From contig LKNC01000049.1 in NCBI GenBank assembly GCA_001564255.1, forward strand, positions 1 to 13,261: DNA of 13,261 bases, read 5' to 3'. The notes below the pieces were generated by a model, which was not told the DNA's origin, ran no database searches, and worked only from the letters and a program-made list of their open reading frames with translations. Numbering within the stretch: position 1 is the first letter of the stretch; every line of letters starts with the position of its first letter. The position numbers were made by a program, and so were the translations under genes. Shown in pieces: positions 5,575 to 12,248 of this stretch. The DNA comes from Natrialbaceae archaeon Tc-Br11_E2g1 (lineage in GTDB: Archaea; Halobacteriota; Halobacteria; Halobacteriales; Natrialbaceae).

Positions 5575-6330
5575 ATGGACCTCGCCGACGCACTCGAGCT
5601 ATCGCGGGCAGAACTCGTCTCGTTCGTCGGGGCCGGCGGGAAGAAGACGGCGATGAAACGGCTGGTAACCGAGGCCGCCGGGCGCGACCTCGAGGTTTGT
5701 TATACGACCACTACCCACATGCCGCCACCGCCGGATCTCCCGCTGGTCCTCACCGACGCCGACGACGGTGGGGTGGCTCTCCGGGAGCCAAAGGGCCCTC
5801 TGGCGCTGGCGACCACGCACGTGGAGAACCCAGAACGGGTCGAAACGAAGGTCCGCGGACTCGAGCCCTCGACACTCGAGACCCTGTTCCGGAACGAGCG
5901 GTTCGACTGGCTCCTGGTCAAAGCCGACGGCGCGAGAAGGCGGGAGTTCAAAGCGCCCGCCGAACACGAGCCGGCGATCCCCCCGGCCAGTACGTGTGTC
6001 GTCCCCGTCGTTTCCGTCGAGGCCGTCGGGCGGCCCCTGACCGACGCCGTCGCCCACCGGGTCGAACGAATCGAGCGCTGTGCCGACGTCTCCCGTGGGG
6101 AGACGATCACACCCGAACACGTCGGGCAGGTCCTTGCCGATCCCGAGGGGGGAGTGAAACGGGTCCCCGACGGCGCACGGATCGTTCCCCTGGTGAATAA
6201 AGCGGAGACGGACGCCGCCCGCCGTGATGCGGCGGCAGCGATATCGACGGCGTTCGCCCGGAGCTCACGCATCGACCGAGCGATCGCGTGTTCGCTCGAA
6301 CGCGGCCGACTCTCCGTCCACGAACGGTAG
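5575..6330 (+). CDS. yqeC: Selenium-dependent hydroxylase accessory protein YqeC
   Basis: A 251-residue P-loop protein. The Walker A-like loop is VGAGGKKT (residues 18-25); TTTTHM follows at 44-49. The family signature KADGARRREFKAPAEHEPAIP spans about 116-136, then VSVEAVGRPL, a VAHRVERI segment and LVNKAE, where Asn208-Lys209 resemble a GTPase-type NKxD. These match YqeC, found beside YqeB and SelD in SDMH genomes; its reaction is not established, though NTP-dependent maturation is likely. Compared with the commoner GAGGKT(T/S), this P-loop has an inserted-looking second lysine. I chose ATG 5575; in-frame GTGs at 5557 and 5566 would add 6 or 3 residues. It is divergent from the TusA/SelD unit and convergent with adenine deaminase. 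Confidence 0.92.
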   Translation: MDLADALELSRAELVSFVGAGGKKTAMKRLVTEAAGRDLEVCYTTTTHMPPPPDLPLVLTDADDGGVALREPKGPLALATTHVENPERVETKVRGLEPSTLETLFRNERFDWLLVKADGARRREFKAPAEHEPAIPPASTCVVPVVSVEAVGRPLTDAVAHRVERIERCADVSRGETITPEHVGQVLADPEGGVKRVPDGARIVPLVNKAETDAARRDAAAAISTAFARSSRIDRAIACSLERGRLSVHER

Positions 6331-6407
6331 CGCCCGGGCCCTCGAGCTCGCGATCGGTCGTGCGAGCGTCTCAGACCCGTCACGATGCCGAAACTTCACG
6401 TTCCGTG
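6331..6407. other. Short convergent gap between yqeC and adenine deaminase
   Basis: These 77 bases lie between two converging stop codons. They are GC-rich. I found no clear hairpin followed by a T-run, and no small gene. Confidence 0.5.
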
Positions 6408-8126
6408 TCACGTTTCCCCTGGCGGCCGGATCACGTCGATCCGTTCGAACGAGTCGACGTCGACGAGACCCCGCGAGGTCAGCCGACGCTCCGGGATCAC
6501 CTCGAGGGCGAGGAACGTCAACACGTGGAGCCCGCCGACGTGGTCGAACCCGAGTTCTCTCGCCGCCGTTTCGACGGTTTCGAACCGGCGTTTGACCGCG
6601 TCGAGTGGCTCCGGCGACAGCAGTCCACCGATCGGCAGTTCGAGCATCGTCGGATCGGCGCTCTCGGGGTCGACGACGACGATCCCACCGCCCAGTTCCG
6701 TGACGTGATCGACCGCCGCCGCCATCGACTCGTGGTCTCGCCCGACGACGAGACAGTTGTGGGCGTCGTGGGCGACCGTCAGCGCGACCGCCCCACACTC
6801 GAGCCCGAGGCCGTGGACGAACCCGTTTCCGATACCCGCTCCGCCCTCGTGGCGGTCGATCACCGACATCGGGAGGACGTCCGCCTCCGGGTCGGCCCCG
6901 AGGACCGGGTCGCCGTCGACGGTCCGGACGGTGTCGGCGGGGAGCGTGTGAGTCATCGCGGCGGTCTGTAACCGCTCGGTCGCGTCGATCACCGAAACCG
7001 TAACCGGCCGTCGATCCGGCGCGGCGATCGTCAGGTCCCCCGGATCGATCGGGTCGATACTGACCGTGTCGGTCGCGATCGCGCTCGGAGGCCCGGGGGG
7101 GTCCGCCGGGGTGGCGTCCGTGTCGGCCCCGACCGGATCGACGACGCCGTCGACGACGACGTGGTCGACCTCCCACCGCTCGAGGTCCTCGAGGACGACC
7201 AGGTCGGCCGGCGCGCCCGGTTCGATGCGTCCGAACGGGAGGTCGTACGCCTCCGCCGTGTTTATCGTCGCGAGCTGGATCGCCTCGACCGGATCGACGC
7301 CGTGTTCGATCGCCCGGCTGACGGCGTAATCGACCCCGCCCAGTTCGACGAGTTCGACGACGTCGCGGTCGTCACTACACAGCGAGAGTCGCCGGCTGTC
7401 GACACGGGGATCGTCGACGAGGCCGATCAGCGCGTCGAGGTCTTTCGAACACGACCCCTCCCGGATGTACAGACGCATCCCACACCGGAGTTTCTCGAGG
7501 GCCTCCTCGTAGGTCGTACTCTCGTGGTCGGAGTCGAGATACCGGGCGACGGTCTGGAGGGGGTCGCCCGTCACCCGCGGGGCGTGGCCGTCGACCGGAA
7601 GCCCGCGTTCGCGCGCCGCCTCGATCTTCCCGTGGACGGTCTCGTCGCCGGCGAGCACACCAGGGACGTTCATCACCTCGCCGAGTGCGACGACCGCATC
7701 GGCCTCGAGCAACTCGGCGACCGCCTCGACGCCGAGTTCGGCTCCCGACGGCTGGAGTGGCGATGCGGGCACCGACGAGGGGACGGTGAACCGAGCCTTC
7801 AGCGGTGTCTTCGTCGCATCCTCGATCATTCCACGGACACCGGCGACGCCACAGACGTTGGCGATCTCGTGGGGGTCGGCCACGACGGCCGTCACGCCTC
7901 GAGGGACGACCGCCGCCCCGTACTGTGGGACCGTCACCATCGACGACTCGACGTGCATGTGTGCGTCGATCAATCCGGGAGCGACGTAGGCACCCTCGAG
8001 GACACGCTCGGCCGGCCGTTCGGCCAGTGCGACGACGGTACCGTCGTCGATCGCCACGCTCGTCTCCCGGAGACAGCCGTTCGTGACGTCGACGAGCGTG
8101 CCCGTGACGAGCAAGTCGACGGTCAC
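6408..8126 (-). CDS. ade: Adenine deaminase
   Basis: A 572-residue amidohydrolase-fold enzyme that converts adenine to hypoxanthine. The metal-binding motif PGLIDAHMHVESSMV (His56, His58), the VVADPHEIANVCG motif (His86, Glu87), EGSCSKDLDAL and LCSDDRD are the adenine deaminase pattern. The C-terminal half has HEGGAGIGNGFVHGLGL, AHDAHNCLVVG, GGGIVVV, LPIGGLLS and the closing VIPERRLTSRGLVDV. The length suits the AdeC family. GTG 8126 was chosen because a strong Shine-Dalgarno sequence (GGAGGTGA) sits 4 bases upstream and the GTGA overlap couples it to the preceding amidohydrolase gene; the longer upstream open frame is a shadow. Residues about 360-385 form an Asp/Ala/Pro-rich linker of haloarchaeal style. 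Its product hypoxanthine is a substrate of xanthine dehydrogenase, which fits the hydroxylase at the left of the window. Confidence 0.95.
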   Translation of the reverse strand: MTVDLLVTGTLVDVTNGCLRETSVAIDDGTVVALAERPAERVLEGAYVAPGLIDAHMHVESSMVTVPQYGAAVVPRGVTAVVADPHEIANVCGVAGVRGMIEDATKTPLKARFTVPSSVPASPLQPSGAELGVEAVAELLEADAVVALGEVMNVPGVLAGDETVHGKIEAARERGLPVDGHAPRVTGDPLQTVARYLDSDHESTTYEEALEKLRCGMRLYIREGSCSKDLDALIGLVDDPRVDSRRLSLCSDDRDVVELVELGGVDYAVSRAIEHGVDPVEAIQLATINTAEAYDLPFGRIEPGAPADLVVLEDLERWEVDHVVVDGVVDPVGADTDATPADPPGPPSAIATDTVSIDPIDPGDLTIAAPDRRPVTVSVIDATERLQTAAMTHTLPADTVRTVDGDPVLGADPEADVLPMSVIDRHEGGAGIGNGFVHGLGLECGAVALTVAHDAHNCLVVGRDHESMAAAVDHVTELGGGIVVVDPESADPTMLELPIGGLLSPEPLDAVKRRFETVETAARELGFDHVGGLHVLTFLALEVIPERRLTSRGLVDVDSFERIDVIRPPGET

Positions 8127-9457
8127 GGTTTCACCTCCTGGGCGCTCTCGCGGGCCGCCTCGAGGTCGAGTGAGTCGGCGATCTCGGATGCGCGCTGGCG
8201 AATCCCGTCGGCGTCGGCGACGGTCACCTCGCCGTCGTCCATCAGTACCTCGCCGTCGACCATGGTGAACTCGACGTCCTCGCCTCTCGCGGCGAACACC
8301 AGATGCGAGAGGGGGTGATACAGCGGGGTGGCCCGCGTGGTATCGGTGCTGATGCCGATGATGTCGGCTCTCCACCCCGGTCTGAGTGCGCCGAGGCGAT
8401 CGAAGCCCGCGGCGGTCGCCCCGTTTACCGTCGCCATCTCGAAGATGGTCCGTGCCGGCGTCACCGTCGGGTCGAGGTTGTCGACTTTCTGGAGCGTGCT
8501 GGCCTGTTTCATCTCGGTGAACGGATCGAGCGTGTTGTTACTCGGCGGCCCGTCGTTGCCGAGTGCGACGTTGATCCCCCGGTCGAGATAGTCGACGACC
8601 GGGGCGATACCGCTCGCGAGTTTCATGTTCGACGACGGACAGTGGGTGACGTGGGTCCCCGTCTCCGCGAGCAGTTCCCGTTCTGACTCGTCGGTCCAGA
8701 CGCAGTGGGCCAGGACGACGTCCTCGCCCGTGAGTCCGACCTCGTCGAGCCAGTGGATGTTTCGCATGCCGGTATCCGACTGTACCGTCTCGATCTCACC
8801 CTCGTTCTCGCTCGCGTGTGTGTGGATTCTGACGCCGTCGTAGGCGTCGGCGAGCTCACGGGACCGACGCAAACACGCCTCGGTACACGAGACGGCGAAC
8901 CGCGGCGTCACCGCGTACCGAATACGGTCGTCGAAACTCCCGTGGTAGCGTCGAATCAGCCGTTCGGTTTCGGCCAGCCCCTCGTCGGTCCCCTCGAGCA
9001 ACCCCTCCGGAGACCGCCGGTCCATGAGCACCTTTCCGAGCAGGCCACGGACGCCCATCTCACCGGCGGCTTCGAACGCTCGGTCGGCGTGGGCGACCGA
9101 GAGGTGATCGATCGCGGTCGTCGTTCCCGTCTCGATGAGTTCGAGATACCCCAGTTTCGCCGCAACCTCCATTTCCTCGGCGTTCAGCGTCGCCTCCATC
9201 GGCAGCACGTAATCGAACAGCCAGTCGAGAAGTTCACAGTCCTCCGCGAGGCCACGACCCAGGCTCTGGACCGAGTGAATGTGCCCGCCGACGAGTCCCG
9301 GCGCGACGAGATCGAGCCGTCGTTCGTCGTGGGCGGGATAGGTATCGACAACGTCCGTCCGCTCACCGACGGCGACGATTTCATCACCGTCGACTACGAC
9401 CGCCCCGTCGTGGATGATCGTCGAAGAATCGGCGATAACCGTCCCAGATATAATCAT
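8123..9457 (-). CDS. Amidohydrolase, guanine-deaminase / MTA-deaminase-like (probable purine or s-triazine-type deaminase)
   Basis: A 444-residue metal-dependent amidohydrolase. Metal and catalytic residues are His59 and His61 (HIH rather than the common HTH), HTHASEN with His214 and Glu217, AHCVW with His251, and LGNDGPPSNN with Asp302. The stretch GKVLMDRRSPEGLL (141-154) with VTPRFAVSC (183-191) and HCPSSNMKLASG (272-283) is close to guanine deaminases, whereas GNDGPPSNN is closer to MTA/SAH deaminases and the AtzA/TrzN group. Guanine to xanthine is the most attractive reaction given the neighbours, but 8-oxopurine or another amino-heterocycle is possible. ATG 9457 is preceded by GGGAGGGAT, a fair Shine-Dalgarno, 6 bases upstream. 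It is first in a two-gene unit with ade. It does not match SsnA, the amidohydrolase linked with xdhD/ygfK in E. coli. Confidence 0.88.
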   Translation of the reverse strand: MIISGTVIADSSTIIHDGAVVVDGDEIVAVGERTDVVDTYPAHDERRLDLVAPGLVGGHIHSVQSLGRGLAEDCELLDWLFDYVLPMEATLNAEEMEVAAKLGYLELIETGTTTAIDHLSVAHADRAFEAAGEMGVRGLLGKVLMDRRSPEGLLEGTDEGLAETERLIRRYHGSFDDRIRYAVTPRFAVSCTEACLRRSRELADAYDGVRIHTHASENEGEIETVQSDTGMRNIHWLDEVGLTGEDVVLAHCVWTDESERELLAETGTHVTHCPSSNMKLASGIAPVVDYLDRGINVALGNDGPPSNNTLDPFTEMKQASTLQKVDNLDPTVTPARTIFEMATVNGATAAGFDRLGALRPGWRADIIGISTDTTRATPLYHPLSHLVFAARGEDVEFTMVDGEVLMDDGEVTVADADGIRQRASEIADSLDLEAARESAQEVKP

Positions 9458-9481
9458 ACCATCCCTCCCGTTGTGGAGGAA

Positions 9482-9489
9482 CGATAAAA
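9482..9489 (-). promoter_or_regulatory. TATA-like box of the amidohydrolase-ade unit
   Basis: TTTTATCG on the minus strand is centred about 28 bases upstream of the ATG at 9457, so the transcript should begin at or just before the start codon. The Shine-Dalgarno-like GGGAGGG at about 9464-9470 would then lie mostly outside the RNA, which leaves open which mode of initiation is used. Confidence 0.5.
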
Positions 9490-9516
9490 GTGTTTGGTCC
9501 CGGCGTTGCCCCGCAG

Positions 9517-10506
9517 TCAGGGCTCTACACGCTCGAGGCGGACGTCGAGACAGACGTTCAGTTCGTGTGGGGCGTAGGACCTGACCGTCCGTCGGTTCTC
9601 GACGGTCACGTCGTACGCTGGTTCGGCGGCCCCACGGATCGCCCGTTCGCCGGGACCGAAGGGGTCGTCCTCGTGTTGGATGTCGTAATAGTGGAGCAGG
9701 CAGTCCTCGCCCGCGATGGTGACTGCGGACTCGAGGAAGCCGTCGGCGCTGTGTGGGAGGTTCATGACGACTCGGTCGGCCCACCCCGCATAGTCGGGGG
9801 CGACCTCACGGACGTCCGCTGTGATCGCCGTCACACGCTCTGTGACGCCGTTTCGCTCGGCGTTCTCCCGCAGATACTCGACCGCCGACTCGTTTACGTC
9901 GACGCCGACACACTCCGCGCCGCGTTTCGCGAACGGGATCACGAACGGGCCGACGCCGGCGAACATGTCGAAGGCGGTCTCACCCTCCCGGACCTGCTCT
10001 GTGACCCGGTGGCGTTCGGTCGCCAGCCGCGGGGAGAAGTAGACCGCCGCGAGGTCGAGGGCGAACTCACAGCCGTACTCGCGGTGGACCGTCTCGGTTC
10101 CCCCGCCCTCGAGGACCTCCCAGTCGCGAACGCGGGTCTCGCCTTTGACCTTCGAGGCCTTGTTCAACACCGTCCCGAGTGGCAGGTCCGACTCGACGAT
10201 CGCCTCGGCAACCGCCCGTGCGCGGTCCTCGTCGTCCTCCTCGAGGAGAGCGATGTCGCCCAGGCGTTCGAAGGCGGGGTCGTCTCCCAGCAGGTCCGCG
10301 GGCGTGGTCTGGGTCACACGTTCTGGCACCTCGCGGGTGCGGACCTCGAGGTCGTCGGGGACGCCGTCGGGGTCGGTGACGGGGATGTAGAGGTCGCCGT
10401 CCTCGACGACGATCTCGTAGTCCTCGGCGATCAGATCCGACTCGGCGAGTTTCCGACGCGTCCGTTCCCCCTCGCTGGTCGGCACGCGGACACACGGGCG
10501 CTCCAT
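9517..10506 (-). CDS. trm5: tRNA (guanine(37)-N1)-methyltransferase Trm5
   Basis: A 329-residue class I (Rossmann) methyltransferase that uses S-adenosylmethionine to make m1G37 next to the anticodon, preventing +1 frameshifting. It has the archaeal Trm5 order: an N-terminal D1-like domain, RLGDIALLEE at 81-90, LNKASKVKGETRVRDWEVLEG, TVHREYGCEFALD at 139-151, VYFSPRLATERHRV, the SAM-binding FDMFAGVGPFVIPFAKRGA at 179-197, GVDVNESAVEYL and the catalytic-loop motif MNLPH (248-252). ATG 10506 gives the normal length. It appears to be transcribed alone and is a housekeeping gene unrelated to its neighbours. Taw2, the related wybutosine enzyme, is less likely because the NLP motif and the intact D1 domain favour Trm5. 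Confidence 0.95.
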   Translation of the reverse strand: MERPCVRVPTSEGERTRRKLAESDLIAEDYEIVVEDGDLYIPVTDPDGVPDDLEVRTREVPERVTQTTPADLLGDDPAFERLGDIALLEEDDEDRARAVAEAIVESDLPLGTVLNKASKVKGETRVRDWEVLEGGGTETVHREYGCEFALDLAAVYFSPRLATERHRVTEQVREGETAFDMFAGVGPFVIPFAKRGAECVGVDVNESAVEYLRENAERNGVTERVTAITADVREVAPDYAGWADRVVMNLPHSADGFLESAVTIAGEDCLLHYYDIQHEDDPFGPGERAIRGAAEPAYDVTVENRRTVRSYAPHELNVCLDVRLERVEP

Positions 10507-10574
10507 GGCGCACAGTCGCCGACGCGTCGCCCTAACGGTACCGTTCTGTCGGCGTCGAGCACCGACCGTCGGAC

Positions 10575-11843
10575 TCACTCGAGATCCCACACGTGGAGCC
10601 GATACTCCCCCCGAGTAACGCCTTCGTCGTGATACTCGACGGGTTCTTCGATCACGGCGAGTCGATCCCCCGCGAGGTCGCCGGCACTCGAGATCCCCTC
10701 GATCGGACGGCTCTCGAGTGGCCCGGATTCGGCCTCGAGCAGATGCACGGCGTGGGTCTCGGCGTCCCGCTCGCGGAAGTTCTGTGCGGAGGGGACCGCC
10801 ACGAGCCCCCCGGAGGCCGAGACACAGCGGGCGAAACCACGGACGTCGTGGCTCCACTCGAGGTCGCCGCCCTCGAGGTCGACGCCGACGGCGGTGTGTT
10901 CGTTCGGGTGGCGGCCGTCGGGGTCGCGACACTCCTCGGCGAATGTGTTCCCGGTGACGAAGACGGCACGGCCGTCGGCGGCGACGACGTGATTGGGGTA
11001 GGCGTAGACGGTCTCCCCCTCGAGGTCACGTTCGCTCGCCAGGTCGACACGCCGGATCTCCCCACAATCGCAGTCGAGGAGGTAGCCGTGTTTGTCACCG
11101 TGGCTGGCGACGGCGATGCCCGCCTCGGTGAGCGCGACGTCGCCGACCCGTCGCTCGCCCGGCGTGCCGGGATCCCAGTTCGCCACCTCCTCGCCGGTCT
11201 CGCGGTCGAGCACCACGAGGCCGTGATCGTGGTCGTGGTTGTCGGGACAGCGGTTGTAGGCGACGGCCACACGTTCGTCGTCGCCGTCGACGGCGATCGG
11301 CGAGGCCTGTGCGTCGTATGCCCACTCGAGGTCGCCCGCGAGGTCGAAGCCGTAGACGACGCTCGACCACTCCCGGAGGTCGCCGTCGCGTTCGTAGCGG
11401 CGGGCGGCGGCGACGACCGTCCCGCCGACGACCTGCACGTCGACGACGAACGGCTGGGCGAAAACGGTCCCGTCGGCGGGCGAGCCGACGTCCTCGGCGG
11501 AGGCGTGTTCCCACAGGAGATCGCCGGAGTCGGCAGAGCGGACGCGAACCCTCCCTTCGGGGCCGCGTTCGCCGGTGACGAGGAGGCTATCGGCGACATC
11601 CATCGAGACGACGGAGCGTTCGTCGTCGCCCTTGAGAGACCATCGCTCTTTTGCCTCGCCGTTCTCGAGGTCGTAGGCGATCGCGCGCCCGTCCGCGAGG
11701 CCGGCGAAGACGGTCCCCCCGTCGACGGCGACCGCAGAGCGACGCCAGTTGTGTCTGCTCGCGGCCGGGCCGAGGTCGCCGAGGCTGACTCGCGTCTCGC
11801 TTGCGAGGACGCCGTCGACACCCTGCGTTTCGTTCACGGTCAC
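10575..11843 (-). CDS. Cytoplasmic PQQ-repeat-like beta-propeller protein of the cobalamin cluster
   Basis: A 422-residue protein with seven or eight propeller-type repeats, seen as GRAIAYDLENGEAKERW (52-68), GRVRVRSADSGDLLWEH (97-113), VVYGFDLAGDLEWAYD (162-177), GLVVLDRETGEEVANWD (208-224), GYLLDCDCGEIRRVDL (253-268), TAVGVDLEGGDLEWSHD (317-333) and the closing YRLHVWDLE. There is no signal peptide or membrane segment, so it is probably cytoplasmic, unlike PQQ dehydrogenases or BamB. A His/Asp cluster, CPDNHDHDHG (199-208), together with CDC (258-260) and ECRDPDGRHPNEH, may bind metal. GTG 11843 overlaps the stop of the DUF3209-like gene (GTGA); a second GTG two codons on is an alternative. 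I recall similar proteins beside cbiX and DUF3209 genes in haloarchaeal cobalamin clusters, but the function is unknown. Confidence 0.85.
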   Translation of the reverse strand: MTVNETQGVDGVLASETRVSLGDLGPAASRHNWRRSAVAVDGGTVFAGLADGRAIAYDLENGEAKERWSLKGDDERSVVSMDVADSLLVTGERGPEGRVRVRSADSGDLLWEHASAEDVGSPADGTVFAQPFVVDVQVVGGTVVAAARRYERDGDLREWSSVVYGFDLAGDLEWAYDAQASPIAVDGDDERVAVAYNRCPDNHDHDHGLVVLDRETGEEVANWDPGTPGERRVGDVALTEAGIAVASHGDKHGYLLDCDCGEIRRVDLASERDLEGETVYAYPNHVVAADGRAVFVTGNTFAEECRDPDGRHPNEHTAVGVDLEGGDLEWSHDVRGFARCVSASGGLVAVPSAQNFRERDAETHAVHLLEAESGPLESRPIEGISSAGDLAGDRLAVIEEPVEYHDEGVTRGEYRLHVWDLE

Positions 11844-12217
11844 TCCTCGATCGGGAACGCCTCGTGGAGGGTGTGGTGGGTCTCACCGAAGTCCTCGAGG
11901 AGGCCGTCGGTTCGCTCGCGGAGCCGGCGGATCCGCTGTTCGGCGTCCCGGACGGCGACGACCCGCCCGCGGAGGTAGGCCCCCTGTGGGTCCGTCGGGT
12001 CCGAATCGGATGCTCTCTCCTCTAGGTCGACCAGCGCCGCGTCGAGGTGACGCCCGATCTCGTCGAGCGTTTCGGCATCCGCCAGCGCGGCGATCGGGCC
12101 CGACTCCTCTAAGGCGTCGCCGATTTCGGCCTCGGCGTGTTGTTTGACGCTCTCCTCGACGGTGCCGTTTAGGTTCATCAGTGCGAGTCTCAGTGCTTCG
12201 AGTTCTGCGCAAGCCAT
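11840..12217 (-). CDS. DUF3209-like small helical protein
   Basis: A 125-residue acidic, apparently all-helical protein starting MACAELEALRLALMNL. It has no membrane segments and a single cysteine near the N-terminus. The opening and its place between CbiX and the propeller gene match the DUF3209 proteins I recall from haloarchaeal cobalamin operons; no function is known to me. Its TGA overlaps the GTG of the propeller gene, so the two are coupled. ATG 12217 is preceded by a 31-base A/T-rich gap after the cbiX stop (including ATATAAT on the coding strand), with no clear Shine-Dalgarno. That box is too close to the ATG (about 18 bases) for a leaderless promoter. Confidence 0.75.
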   Translation of the reverse strand: MACAELEALRLALMNLNGTVEESVKQHAEAEIGDALEESGPIAALADAETLDEIGRHLDAALVDLEERASDSDPTDPQGAYLRGRVVAVRDAEQRIRRLRERTDGLLEDFGETHHTLHEAFPIEE

Positions 12218-12248
12218 TTTGTATCGGTGAATTATATTGTCTGCTCGG

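Noticed and set aside
5261..5593. An in-frame N-terminal extension of SelD to 5593
   Set aside because: It overlaps the whole TusA-like gene in another frame, its sequence is Arg/Ser-rich and unlike SelD, and ATG 5260 gives the normal family length.
8127..8375. An in-frame N-terminal extension of adenine deaminase
   Set aside because: It is a shadow of the amidohydrolase C-terminus. GTG 8126 has a strong Shine-Dalgarno and matches the family start.
8123..9457. SsnA, the amidohydrolase often found with selenium-linked xdhD/ygfK clusters
   Set aside because: The N-terminal and metal motifs (GHIHSVQSLGRG, GKVLMD, VTPRF) match guanine/MTA deaminase types better than the SsnA SHNHFYSG pattern.
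10534..10545. Perfect palindrome AACGGTACCGTT upstream of trm5
   Set aside because: Same reasoning: an isolated chance-level palindrome upstream of a housekeeping gene.
10593..11978. A 461-residue open frame on the plus strand across the propeller and DUF3209-like genes
   Set aside because: It is a GC-rich shadow frame. It lacks any family motif, while the opposite strand has clear propeller repeats and coupled starts and stops.
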